Positions 49,513-63,600 of a DNA stretch of 64,000 bases are shown one piece after another. The notes beneath the pieces are model-generated. The model saw only the letters and a list, made by a program, of their open reading frames with translations, was not told where the DNA came from and did no database searches. Within the stretch, counting starts at the first letter, position 1, and the number at the start of each line of letters is the position of its first letter. The position numbers were made by a program, and so were the translations under genes. The DNA is from Volvox africanus (Eukaryota > Chlorophyta > Chlorophyceae > Chlamydomonadales > Volvocaceae): NCBI GenBank assembly GCA_030268105.1, contig BSDZ01000008.1:2108001-2172000 (forward strand), written 5' to 3'.

Positions 49513-52500
49513 CAATGACCCACGGGCCTTATGGCCCAAGGTTGACGACGCATGGTGCAATGGAAAGGCGCGGTGATTGGGGTTTGAGATTATGGTTGAA
49601 ATGGATTGGAAATGCTTGGGGTGTTTGCTGGGGATAACATATTTCAGAGATGAATGAGATGAGCTTTGGATAGGAATACCTTGCTAGTTAGGTTTTTCCC
49701 CCTTCTTGCCAAAATGACGCGAAGTTTGTGCAGTCAAGGATTACTCCAGGAGTTGATAGACATGGAGTTATCTGGAGACTTCTCTGACTCATCACCGCTT
49801 CACTATTCGTTGCTGTGTTCTCGGACGTTCTCGTCGTGCCCGTGTGACCTGTGGGGTGTGCCAATTTCATATCTTCCCATTCGCCTTAGGCGTATTTCCT
49901 AAGACACTCGCACATAAAATTTTGGATTTTGATACGGATGCCAGTTCACCTGGAGGCCCTGGGCCCCACGGGCTTGGACTAAACGCTGGGCCGCCGCGTG
50001 TCGGTTTGAGCGCTTCTCTGCGCGGAACGGCAAACCGTACTGAGCGGCGAGGAATGAAGCAGCTGTTGAGGGAGAGGAGCCCCATCTTGGCTGAAGCGTC
50101 GATTATGTTGTGCTCTAGGTATGGAGAGGAATGCAAATTGGCAGACCGCAAGAAGGAAGCCAACGGGGCCGTACCCGCCGTACCCGGTTGGAATGGACAG
50201 CAGTGCCCTAACGGTCCGTATATACTGCGTTCCACACTTCCAGTGCAACAATAGAAGCTTTTGGCTATCCACTAGCGACTGTTCGCACGCACCTTGGATT
50301 TCTACTACCAGCTTATCTTCAATCATCTTGTACATGTGTAAAAGTGGCACATCCTGTTTACAAACGCCCAATAAACCAGCGTGAGCTCGTTAATAGGTCT
50401 TATTGTTCATCCAAGAACAAGGCGGACTGTCACTTCTTTCCACCTGGTAGCTTTTCCTTGAGCTGTGCACCAGCTGTCCTGTTCCGTAGACGGCGCTCGG
50501 CTCACACGGCCGCGACCCGCCGCATCCCTAAAAGTTATAATAAATTAATGCGTATCCTTACCAAAAACTTTTATTCGTGATTTGTGCAAAAGCAAACAGC
50601 TGCGCCCTTCGGCTCCTACCATTCTGTTTCGCCTTGCTTATTTATGACAAAGATGTCGTGCTCTTGCACCATACAAAGAACAATAATTGCTTTTAAATTT
50701 TCTACTGGCGTCATTGAGTTGTCAGTGTTGCTGGCTACAGAGAATGTGGAAGGTACATCATCACGACAAGGGTTGTGCCTTTGTCATTCGCTCTTTTTAT
50801 GGTATCCCCCTGGTACTCCTGTTAACCGAACGCCATTCATGTATCAGAGGCGCCGTGCATGGATCGCTGCCTCTTACGATACCACGGCAAACAGACCGTA
50901 GCGGACACGGTAGTGAGGGTGGGTAAGGACGTGTAAGGATTAAGTGGCAATCTTAGCCAAGTAAGACACAACGGATGTGAGCAGAGAGCTCCTTCGGCTC
51001 CCTTACACCCATTCCTGGCATGCCTTTCAGCCCTTCACGAGCTTCATTACAACGTGCCTGCCGTTGCCTGATTTCTTGTTCGCAAATTGGCTGACGTCAC
51101 AGACCCTGTAGAAGTTAGGAGCTGTAAAGGCCCCTATCTAAAAATGCCGAAAATGCAGGTGCTTCTGCAGTGAAATATCTTATCACATCGACACAAGCTA
51201 CCATCCGATGCATGGATTTGACTTCCCGATGCCCGTGCCGTCCCCGATTCGCCGTGTTTAAGCCATCACATATCTTGTATAACACGTGAGGACTGAGCGG
51301 GTACATATCACGCACCTGCCAACGCCGACGCTTGCGCACTTCGGCCAAGAACTGCGTGGCTCATGATATAAATTATCACACGCGAACCGGAGACGACCTC
51401 AATCTAGAACAGCTTAGCCGCAGGCGCAGAAGGCAGATACCGTAACTAGCGCGGAATTCCGTGGACGTGATAGACATCGAGGGGCAGAGAGAGAAAGCCC
51501 CCCAAAGAAGACTATTGACACGTGCACTTGCAGCTGCGCCCAATCCACCACAACCTTGACGACATCCCTCTACTAGATGCAAGCGGCCCAACACACGGAC
51601 TTAAATCCACGCGTCAAGCTGTTGCAACCGGATACTACTACCTGGCCTTGGCCTAATTCTGCTGCTTTGGATACATCTAAACCCAGCTCCTAAAGGGAGC
51701 ACTTACCCGGACACTAGCTTCTTGCCCCAATCATCTACAGCCACCAAATGAAACATGCGATGAGAAGGGCTATGTACTAGAAGGGCTAACTGAGCGCACC
51801 AACAGACGCAACGGTGCAACAGATGGATGGGGCGTATGGATATCACCCCCCCCCACACACACACACCTCACAGATGCAGTGGGTGGTACAGTCTCATTGC
51901 AGCAAACCGCGCTGCACCGCACTAACTTCACCACTTCTCTGCTTCCTTTCATCCGTTCAAACCTCTCGAGATCTATTGCATGATGCCCGGGCGGACACCA
52001 CACCTGAGAGAACTCTATCAGCTACACGATTTACCTAAAGCGGTTCCCAAAACCTGTGAGTTCAGACGTTCAACTGGTGGAGAGAGCAACTCATCTTTGC
52101 TAGTGACCTGCTTCAGCATGGTACACCGCTACCTCCCTGCAGCTGTATTGGGGTATAATTGCGCCTGCTACTGTTAAGTGTACTGCTAAGTGTGCTGCTG
52201 CATGCACCCCTAACCGTGCGGTAGAAGCAGCATAGGACAGCCTGGCATGCGCCTCGACGGACTGCAGTTGGTATGCCTGCAGTTAACATCAGCACTTGGC
52301 CCCAGAACAAAAATACGTCCACCCGGGCAATGTGATCGCCTGCTTTCCACCTGCCAGGACCTGGCTAGCAACTGCCCCGCTCACACATCCACGTACCCGG
52401 GCCCTCAGCCCGGGATGAACGACCAAAAGGGATTGATGAACGTCCCGGATGTTTCCGTTCTACAGCATATTCGCATGACGACGTTGCAACAGATGTAACC

Positions 52501-54692
52501 CCATACTTGGGACAATAAATACCATTAAGGCGTACATTAGGCCCTAACGGGCAGCTACACCTCATGCTTGAGCAATAACGTTAGAGAGAAAATGTTCAAG
52601 TGCGCATTTCACATGATGCTGCACTTCACCGTGCCAAATCAACCGTTGTCACCGTGGGGAAGTGGGTGCGCCACGTGACACCAGGGCGCCATGGCCCCAT
52701 ACGACCTATTCGTAGGGGTGATGATAGCCTGTGCATTGCCCTGCCCTGCCACGTCAAGCCGCTCTGCCCCCGCTCACGGTACGCCACGCCAAAGCGTAAT
52801 ATAGAGGACAGCATTCTTCAACGTAAATCACGGTCTGCTCATGATGCGGTGACGCTTGACACTCAGGAAGCTTGTGCGTAACGACACTACAGACATATGG
52901 CGCAGCTGAAGCACCCCCGCAGTCCCCACTGGACGCCCGATCATCAAGCCTATCCAGATATATGAAAAACATATTATCCGACAGCCTCGTGAGGGCCGGC
53001 TTCGAGCTTTCACAAGTGACCGATCTCTTGGATTACTGGTATAATATTACCATTCACATGCACAGGGGCGGCGTGCGCGCGCCAACCTCAGTAACTGTAA
53101 ATTTCGGGCTCCAAACCAACAACTGCAAAAAAATGTTTAAACCCATATGTTCAAGTTTTCAACTCCTTCCCCCACGCAGTTCCCCGTCTTCCCCTCCCCC
53201 CCCGTAAGTACAAAAACCAGCTGTTTAGAACTGATGAAGCAACGACCTCCCCCCATCCGATGCAACGAGCTCCCAACCACGATTCCAGCCGATGGCTGGG
53301 TTGCCAGATATTCACCACAGCATAGGGAACCAGTCGCCCAGTCACACCGCTGGCCGAATGGCCCTCGGTCCAAATGCTGCAATGCCTGCAATTTGCTACC
53401 CGCCAAAAAGCAAAATAAATTATGCGCGATCATATCATCGCCTGATCCCACCCTTGACCCTTGACCACATATACATCATGGCCGCCAATCACACCAGCCT
53501 TCTACCAAACCGCAACGCAGCTTGGGAAATACATTCCCACAGAATCTACGTGCCATTTAATGACAAGCGTCGTCATCTTGTCACCATCGTTTGGCCGGCT
53601 GGCACGGATTTGAATTTTTGCACTCAATGTCAGGCCCGGAAGGCTTCTGTTTCGTCGCCCCAAGGGAAATTGCTCATTGATTGCTGCGGCGGCAACCAGC
53701 TACATCGCTTTATATCCCACCTGCTCCTCTTAATACCCCCCTCGTTTATTCGAATTACCCCCTTCCCAATCACCACCGCCACCACCACCACCACCTACTA
53801 CTACTATTACTACTACTTCTATTTATAACCAGTCCAGACAAAGCAGGCCCAAGGACACGGCATGCCGATATTAGAGGCCATCTGAAGCGGCCCTCCTCCG
53901 AAGATGACTCCGGCTCTGACCATATCCCTATGGTGCATGTGTTCTGCAATAAGGTATATGGCCGCCACAGCGCACCTTGATTTTGAGCATTATGGCATTA
54001 TGCGTTATGGAATACTCCACCTGCGCGGCTATATGATGACGGCCACTGCCGCCACTGCCGCTGCCACGGCAATCCCCATGCGGTTTTAACCATGACTCGC
54101 ATCCCTCCCTCCCACGGCCCAGTGGGCCCCAAATGCGCCCCAAATGACAAGATTCCAAATACAAAAAGTTCATCCATTTTAACCAAACATAAAAATATAA
54201 ACGAAGGTACACGGGCGTCACCCGTGCCGCATCCCGACGTAAGGCCCACTCGCACTTAACTGCAAATAGCTAAAAGCCACCATAAAACACATAACATAAA
54301 TTCCCAAGATACCCCTAGGGGGCCGCCAGTGCATTTTGCAAAGTTCTTCTAGGATGCAGTGCCGGTGTGGATACTTTGGACACCCTGGAACCGTCAGGCT
54401 CGTAAGGCCCGAAGAGGACGCCTCACTACTTGCATGCTTCCAAACAAAGCGGCTGTCACAGAAAGTACGTCCGTACACCCGCTCATGAAAACGCGTATAG
54501 CGGAAGAGGTTCAACTCCATGTGCCGCATGGTGGCAGCTCTGATGACAGTTGATCCATTGATACAATTACAGTCGTTTTCGAGTTGCTCGCATCGGTAGC
54601 CTTCACACGAGCTATGTGGTGCTTTGCAGCTGCTGAGGCATCATTTTAAGCTAGTAAGGTAGTGCAGTACACCAACAAATATAGTCAGGCGA
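49513..54692. other. 5.2 kb spacer, no recognised gene
   Basis: It lies between the 5' end of the ankyrin/HET-like gene and the 3' end of the kinase gene. Open frames such as 49844-50254 (+), 51115-51348 (-) and 53292-53828 (+) show no family motif, and no splice-linked chain could be built. A pyrimidine/ACC-TAC simple stretch lies at about 53774-53820. Confidence 0.45.
54567..54571 (-). terminator. Probable kinase-gene polyadenylation signal (TGTAA)
   Basis: TGTAA on the minus strand, about 125 nt past the stop codon of the kinase gene. Confidence 0.5.
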
Positions 54693-57600
54693 TTACTGCA
54701 TCTCCAGCTGAGTTATGGTCAGCGTGAGCTCCTTGACCACCTCAGCTGCGCTAGGTCGATCACGGGGGCGGTGCGCCCAGCATGCCTGGATCAATCGTGC
54801 AAGTCGAGGCGGACATCTGCGGGGTGGGGATAACCGATATGGGTTAGATGGGTTTCCTGGGACCCAATCCTGGAAAAGGCCGTTGGTAATTGGATTGACA
54901 CGACATTCCAACCGTCGGAAGAAGGCCCAACCCCTGCACGTCGGTTAGCTATTCAACGTTTCCGGGGCTTTTACTGGATGCTTTACAACCTCGTTGCATT
55001 CACGCGTCGTTTCGTCCTGACAAAAATGTCTAACACGTGAGGAGCTGATGATGGCACGCAGACGCAAGAACATCATGTTCCCAGAAGCAGGAGCACAGCG
55101 TCCTGAAGCCGATTTCTCCATCCATGCGTTCAACTTGTACCCCCCCCAAAGCGGTAGATTCTGGCAGTAACCTAATACAGAAAAGGTTATCTTCAGCGTC
55201 CGCAGTGCCCAGATTATTTTAGGGCCCAGCCAACAATCTACCCACATTCCCATTTCAGGTGACATGCGTTTGCCAACCTTGCCAACTGACGGTCATGAAG
55301 GGGGCTTTGGGCAGCCTTGCCCGTAGCCGTGGCCGGTCAGCGAGCCAGATAAATTGTGTTCCAAGGAAATTGAGTGACCCGGCTTGCTGCCACTTACTTT
55401 TCTTTTGGGGGCATTGGTGGCCGGGCCTTGTTAACGTGGACGTTGTAGGCAATGGCAACGTCCCTCATGTTGTGCCACGGGGGCTGGCGGGTGAAGAGCT
55501 CCCACATAATCCTATGCGGGGTCGGGTCGAATGCGGGATCGCGTTCAGCATTAGAGTGCTCCTTTGGCCAAGGCTTAGTGGGCAGGAGGGCCGCGGACAT
55601 CATGAAGGTAGCATCGCCTCGTCAGAAGGCGATCAAAGCCCAACCATTTCTAAGTTGTTTAACACCCTGCTTCAGTCCATTTCCATATCACCACCTACAC
55701 CTCCTCAGCTCTGCCCCTGGCTGACCCGGTGACACTCGAAGTCCCAAAATTTGAAGGGAGGACCTGGGGGTCCCGATCCTTACATGCCCAGGGAGTACAC
55801 GTCAGAGCGGTCTGTCAAGTGCTTGACTTGCTGATCGAACACCTCGGGTGGCAGGTAGGGAGTGGTGCCCGCTTCCAGGCTGTGTGTGGACAGATGAGTA
55901 CGCAACTTGTAGCGGGCCAGTCCGAAGTCCGCGATCTTGGCGCGGCCGTTCATATCGATCAAAATATTAGACGGCTTCAGGTCGCTGTTCGAATGGGAAG
56001 ACATGTGGGCAGGCACGCATAAGCAAATATAGACACCGTCAAGGTAAACATACACACAGCCAATTATTTGCAAGCCCACGTTTCCCTCTTATGGCCATAG
56101 GTCTACGTCACCTAAGCAAGCATTTCGCCTCTGCCTTGGCTGTTATTCGGTTTGCTTGAGCTTTCAGCATTTGGCAAGCACGCATATGCCCTCAGCCATA
56201 TTGTACGGCAGGCAATTGGCGATCGAAGGAGGCGACTGAATGGGGATAGGGATACAAAAGATGAGTGAAAAGCTCCCGTTAGGGTCGAGGACAAGGCGTG
56301 GACGCGGGGGCCCAGCAGTCATGACACTACCGCGACATGCAAAATGCCATGCTGTGTGGCAACTGCTAGTATATACGACTCGTCCTACTCAGCTCCCTGC
56401 CCTACACGGCTCTGTTCACGTGGAGGCCCAGCCTGCCGGAGCCAGGAGACCTGCGCAGAAGGAAGAACACCACCCGGCAACCCTGTGTTCCCCAGGCCTT
56501 CCGCCTCTGTCGCTCACCGATGCAGGATGGTAGGATGTAGGTACGCCAACCCCAGCGCCACGTCACGAGCTAAGCCCAACAGTTTAAGCGGGCTGTGATC
56601 CCCGTGAGGGTGGTAAATAAAGTCATGCAGCGAGCATACCAGCAGCTCCTCCACCAGGAAGATCTGCAAGGTGCCGTTCGGCCAAACGGACACATCTCGC
56701 CCACCAGCCCGTAATCGATGTGCGGACCAGCGAGCTGGTCAGCGTGTGGTGCAGGGACTGAAGGAGTGGAGCACGCAAGTGTGGTGGCCAAAAGACCTAA
56801 AGGTGGTGTGGTGCAAGAAGGCCCGAGCAGACCGGGCCTTGACCTCCCAGTCCTATTGTTGTGGCAATCAGTGACTATCCAGCTGAGCGGAACCTCGGCC
56901 TTGCATGATGGTGCGATAAGCGGATGGCATTAAGGAGCACCTGAGTTGGTGGGTGAAAGAAGGCCAACTGCAAGAGCAGAGGCTATTTCAAGCTCTTTGC
57001 TAACCGCATCCGGTCTGAGCCCTAGAGTGATGTGGTGTTGGTGGTGGTAGTGGGGAGCCTGTGGAGGAGACCTCCAGCAACAACAGCATACATGAGGCCA
57101 GAGCTGCGAGGGCGCACCTCGGGGGGCTGCAAGCATCCACCGTAACACCGCACAATGTTAGGGTGCCGTGCTCGGGCCAGGATGGCCATCTCCTGAGGTC
57201 AGCCACACAGCCAAACGGGTCTTTAGAGCGCTGGGAAAAATCACTAAATGGCCCAGGGGTCACTAGAAACCACAGGCGCTGCACGCTTACTGGAGGCGGT
57301 AAATTATTCGTTTTGAGTGTTTCGGGTACGAAAAAAGGTCCGCCATGTCGCGCAGCATGACGTGATCATCTGACATGCCCTATTGACCCCAAGACGACCC
57401 TATCCCGAACACGTGCAGCGACCGGGTCCACTGTGTTCCTATTTGGGTAACCCTCTTTCTACCGCAGCGCCTCGCGGGTGGAACATGAAACGCGCCGCCG
57501 AGGATGCAGCTTGTCGGCAGGGCATCCAAGAAAGCGAGCTTCTAGGAAGAAATGCCTCCGACCCCCTGGCAACAGGCTCGACGCCCAGTCGCAATATCCC

Positions 57601-60600
57601 CCGGCGGGAGCAGCCGCGCGTGACCACGACGGCGAGGCCTGACCCGTATAGCGGTGTCAATTCGTCCCCTAACACTACCGCATTCCTGTTCAGCTAAGTG
57701 CGGGGAGCGGTTGGTTATCTATCGAGCTTAACATGCAGTACCTGCAGCAGCGTCCGCATTTCCTGCAGCTGTTGGTGCGGCGGGTATCCATCAAGCAGCT
57801 TCTTCACGGCCACCTCCTGCCCGCGCCACAAGGCGTGCTGCGTGCGAAAACGCACATGAGAGCAATCGTAATCGTGTCGGGTTCCGGGAGGAGGCCACAA
57901 CGGGTATAGGTGCACCAGTGGCCGATAACATGTTGAGCGATACGGCGGCATTACCGTACAGAAAGCATGCATTTAGAGATGGCGAGAAACCGGGCGCATG
58001 TTAAATCGGCATTGAGTTGCATATACGGGGATGAGGTGTGGTGTGGTGCCTGCACGGCCTCTCCGAGAGAGCCAGCCGTCGTCTATATCCCCCATGGAAG
58101 GCTTTTGCATGTGGCCTAAGACCCGGTTTGCAAGTACGAACATTACTTCACGTCAGACATCCGCCGTCATTAAATGCATTGTGATGGTCCTAACGGATGT
58201 TGATACAATGTGATTTCTGAATGTCAAAGTGAAGAAATTCAACCAAGAGCTGGTAAATGGCGGGAGTATGGCTCTCCCAGAGTAGCCAATTTTCATGAAA
58301 ATCGAGAAGACGGACGGGGTCCATGTTGAGGACTCATCGACCTTCTTGTCAGTTTTTGAACCGACTTCTGATGGCAAGAGGAAAAAGTGCCAAAGAACGT
58401 GATAATTTCCGTTCTCAACAGCAAGAGGAGCCAAGACTCAACAACAGGTTTTCTGCAGAAACGAAACACACAAGGATGAAACAGCATAAAAACCCACAGC
58501 CCAACCCTAAAAATCCCTAAGAAGTCCAACCCTAGATCCTCACATAGACTTCTCCGGAGGCGCCCTTTCCAATTAGCGCGGTCAGCTGCAAGTCGTCTGG
58601 ACTGATGCACAGATCCACATCCTTCAGAAGGGGGCTCTCCCCAACAACCACCTGCGACCATGAGCAGAGACGAATGAACGAGAACCAGTACTGCTGATCT
58701 GATTGGTATGGAAAACTACCGACCATGAAACCACTGGGTGCAAGTCTGGTCCTCGGGATCGACTGCTGGTTCCGAAGGAAGGAAGGAAGCGAACGACGGC
58801 CAGGTAGAGCCGGTGCAATTGCATGTCCGCCAACCCAAATCAATACGTTCCATTAACTTAATAAACTATCAAACCCGTCGCCCACCTCGCCCGCACCTTC
58901 AGCAATGGGTTGCCCCACGACTGCTCGTCGGAAAACATACGTCGCATGCCCATGCCGCTGCCACTGGTGCCGCCACTACCGCTACCGTTGGCACCCCCGC
59001 TGGCGCTGGCGCTTGCTGTCGCCAAGGTGCTCGTGGACCGAAGTGATGAGGATGTGTGCGCAGCCCCTGAGCCCAGGCCGCCACCACCACCGCCATAAGT
59101 GCTTACGGTGCTGCTGATGACACTGGCGGTGGCACTGGCGCAGGTACTGATGCTCAGGGAGCTGCTGGCACCTGCCGCTGCCGCTGTCGTTGCCGTCCCC
59201 ACCGCCGCTGCCCCACTGTCGGCTGATACAGAGAAGGCCGCCAGAGGCCCCCCTGCAGTATCAGTCGGCGGCCTGAGGCCCGGATCCGTAGTGGTCTTCA
59301 GCACCAGCACCCTTGCTGGTGCTGGTGCTGACGCCGCCGAAGGGGCATTTCCACTCGCATTCGCAATATCAGCCGCGGCTGGAGCAGGGGCGGTATCGGC
59401 GCATCCGGAGAACGGCACATCCTGAGCGTTGCTGCTAGTCGCGGGCAATGGCTGTAGAGGTACAGAGTCTTCATCCGAGTGTATCGGTGGTAGAGCCCCT
59501 CGCCCCGAGGGCCCCGACAAGGGTAGCGACAACATCCGCTGCGCTAGTTGGACCTTTGGGCGGGGCTGCGGCTGCGGAGAGCGTGAAGCAAGCAGGGACG
59601 TGTGCTGGGAGCACATGGCAGCCATGGCCGCTGCTGCCGTCCTGATCGTTGGGACGAGTGGGAAGCTGGGGCGGGCCGCAGAGGCGCCGCCTTTGCTATC
59701 CTCAGGGGCAAGCTGCGATTGCCATGATTCCGCGAAGGACAGAGTGGCCTGCAGGGCATAACGTTCAATACTGCACAACTTAATGGTAGGATTGCGACAT
59801 GAACGACTGGGCCGATGAAACCAACGCACGCTTGGGAGGGGAGGAGACAAAAGGGCCTGAATGCGGAAGGGCCTGAATTCAGCGGACAGATCATGGGCGT
59901 TGTGGAGGATGGGATGGCACACCTTGTGCGGTCAATGTGCGTTCAATGCATGGCAGCGGTGAAGCATTCAAAGCGGCATCGAAGAAATGAACGGCTAAGT
60001 TTAGCTCTTCCATACCCAGGGTTGAAAGCACACGTCCGAGACACCCAACCCCCTCCAGACCCACCTGGGAGCCGCGGGTGAGCAGGCGCGTTTGGTCGAT
60101 ACCAGGCACCTGCTGTCCCCGTGCTTCAGCTGGCGGCCGTGAGGGCTCCAATCCCAATCCCTCCTTTTGCTCCTGTCCCTTTCGCTGCAGCAGCAGCTGC
60201 TTCTGTTGTTGTTGATGCCATTGAACCGCGTTGGTGAGGCCCCCATCAGGCTCTCCAGCCCCATCTGCAGGACTGATAGGCGCCACTGAAGGTGCCACAA
60301 CAGCACACGTCCCCAGCGCGGGTGCGGCTGCAGTTACAGGTACTGCCTCGCACGTGGTTACGGCCGTCCGAGTTTCCACCGCAGCCGCCCCGCCTGTGAT
60401 GGCCTCCGCCCAACAGGACGCAGGCGTCTGTTTCTCCTGATGTGAGTGCGCCGGCAGCTGACCCCATTGTGGCAACGGCAGCAGCTGCCGCTGCTGTTGA
60501 TGATGGTCTTCAATCTGAGGCTCCTGGTTGTTGCATTGCTGTCCATGACCATATCCTTGACCCTGGCCATGCTCCCGTACTGACTGGCCCTCCCCTTGCC

Positions 60601-63600
60601 GCACCCGATGCCGCCCGAACCGCACTGCCAACGGCTCCGTGCGTTCTTTCCCCTGTCCCTGAGCTTGCCCTTCCTCTGTCTGCTCCCGCTGGGGCTGCTC
60701 CTCTGGCAAGTGGGACAGTGAGGGAACGCGTCCAGAGGACGGCAATGTGGCGCCGTCTTCCGGACCCGAGGCCAGGGACCAACCGCCCGTGGCCGTAAGG
60801 AAAGGCGACGACACGCCTGCGGTCGTGACGTGGCTCCGTGGTAGAGGCAGACCGTCAGACCCAGGGCCGGGGTCCGAGTCAGCGACGCGCACGAGGGGCA
60901 GGCAGCGGAGGGATTGCACCATGTGCTCTAGGCGGGAGGCTGCGTCCCGGTGATTCTGCCATCCCGACTGTATCGTCGGTAAGCTAGGTACACGGTCCGG
61001 GTTGTTTGCGATGGCGCACGCTTGTGGCAAGGGTTGGGACCAATGCTTCCGCACATGGCCTTCCTGTCCCTCGAACTCTTCTTCCACCATAAATGTAAAT
61101 GTCACGTCCGAGGTCTCCACCGCCGCCTCCCTCACCTCCTTTCCCCACCCTTCATCCCGGACCAGGCCATTCCCTTCCACCTGCTGCACCTCAGTCTTAA
61201 CGTTCATGGCTTGCTGTCCCCGCGACATCGCCAATACCTGATCTCCACCACCCTGATCCGCATTTTTGTGAAAGCAAGACTGCTGATGTGCCTGTATACC
61301 ACTGCCAGCGACAACGTTGCCGCCGCTCCCACCCCCTGGCAGTGGGCCAGACGGCAGCGGTGAAGCCACCGTTGGTGCTCCATCCCGCAACTCAGACGCC
61401 AGGGTCACTGTGCCACATTTGTTTTTAACCTGCGCTGCAGTGAGCGCCTCAATACCGCAGCTGCTCGCCAGGGTCACTGCGTCTGCCGTGGCCGCTCTAC
61501 TTGCGTGCCCATGGTCACGCCGGCCAACGCTCACGGTAACGCTGCCGCTGCCACCGCTGCCATCGGTGGTAGTGGCTTCCTGACGGCGGCTGGCTCCTAG
61601 TGGCTTAGATGAACTTGAGGACGCACTGCATGGCGCCAGCTCAGACGCCACCGACGTCCTCGCTAACTCCAGGATAGTGAGCTGCTGGGAATACGTGCCC
61701 TCGTAACCCGATGTGCCACACCCCCATGCGTCCACTGAGCTCCCCCGTTCGCCGGTCCGGGGAAGCGCTTGACGACTCGGTCGAATCACCACAGCGAGGA
61801 CAGACATCAGGCTGGTATCTCCAGCGGGCTCGGCGGCGGCGGTGGTGCTCGTGTCGGCGGCGACGGTAATCGTAGGCATCGTGCTCGCTTCCAAGAAGGC
61901 ATCCTCCACCCGCCTACTGTTTACCCCGGATGCGGAAGACAAGTCGTTGTGGTCGTGGTCGATGGTGTCGTCGTTGCCCAGGTTGCTATTGCCGCCATCA
62001 GCCCCACGCAAGAGCTTCCGCGAGCAAGTATACACGAATTGAAAAGCCGCCTCACCCTCGCCGCCAACACCAGCTGGCCCGCCCTCCTGTATGCTCAATG
62101 CTGAGGTGTGATTCTCGGTGTAAGAGCTGCCCCTGCCAGCGTAGTTGCTGTCGCCCCGGGCCACATCGCATTCTACGCTGCCGGCTGCGGCCACAGGTTC
62201 CACAATTGCCAGCGGGCTCGATACCAGACCTTGAATGACGCCAATGCCGCTGCCAATACCTCCGCCACGGGCACCGGCACCGCTATGGCCAACCGATGAT
62301 CCGCCCCGGGTGGTAACCCCAGACCCGGGGGGCGATATCGCCGCACGTCCCGGCCACCAGCATCCGCAACCCAAGCGCCCAAGCGAGGTACCGTCCGAGA
62401 CGACCGACACCTCGCCTGCACCAGCCTCACCAAAAAGGGGCTCCCGCCCAGCTGTCTTCGTCACGCCATGCAGCCCGCCGCCGCTGACACTGCAATAGAA
62501 ATCCATACGTTCCCGGTCCTGCGGTGCCGCGGCGCCGGGGACCGTCCCTGTTTTCAGCGCGTTTGGGATATCGCGCATGCGTTTGGTGCCGGCCAAGAGC
62601 ACGGTCGGCGCGTCACGGGGCACAAGCGCCGCTACCGCACCGACTGAGAGCGGCGCGGAGTGATCCGTGGAGACATCAGTACCAGTTATCGATGAGCCAC
62701 CGGCGGTTCCGGCCCCTGGTGTGGCCCCGGGCCCTGCCGGTGGCTGTGCATTGCCAGTTGCTTTCATTCGTCCGAACCGTCGGCTGGGGCGGCGCAGTAG
62801 AAATAAGGTCACCAACGCAGCTGTCATTGAAAGCACCGCAGTGGTCGCACCAACGATGGCACCCACCAGCAGACCCGTCGTCACGCGTGACTCCGAAGGC
62901 CGTAGGGGGCTGGCTGCTGCGCTCGCGGCCGCGAAGGGCGCTGCAGCCGGTACGCCAGCATCTCCTGACGCTGCGTACGGCTCTAGCATGACAGGAGTCG
63001 GAAAAGTCCGCGGCGCCGGCCCCGGCGCCGGCGTCGGCGTCGGCATCGGGGGCGTCGGCAGTAGCCTGGATGTCAGCGACCGCACGCTAACGTTAGCCGT
63101 TAACCTCGCATTTAAGGAGCTGTACCCGCCAGTATTTGTGGCGGTCACCGTGACAGAATCTTGCCCGCTGCGCATTGGTACGGCATACAAGGTAAACTGG
63201 CTGGTCACCAAGCCGCTCGTCATGGGCTTTGGCATGTACCAGGTGTACGACAAAGAGCTGCCGTCAGCGCGTTGTACGGCGAACACCAGGCTGCCGTAAG
63301 CATCTCCATAAGGTGAACCTGCACCTGCGCCTGACGGTAGCACAACGGTGCTGGAAAGGGTTAAAATTACGTTGATGAGTATGCCACCATTGAGTGAACC
63401 CCCGGAATTAAGTCCAAGTAAAGGTCCAGGTCCAGGTCCAGGTCCTGCAGGTCCCGCCTGAGGCTCCAATAGATGCGCCGCAGATGAAAAGTTCAGGCGT
63501 ACCATGTTGAGGCTTAGGAATGCCGGCGTGGAGGATCTAAATTGTTGCGTAAATACGACCGTCTCATACACTCCTGCGCGCAATACAGATGCAGACCAAT

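Noticed and set aside
58905..63299. Plus-strand frames opposite the kinase gene
   Set aside because: Antisense shadows of low-complexity coding sequence with no motif of their own.
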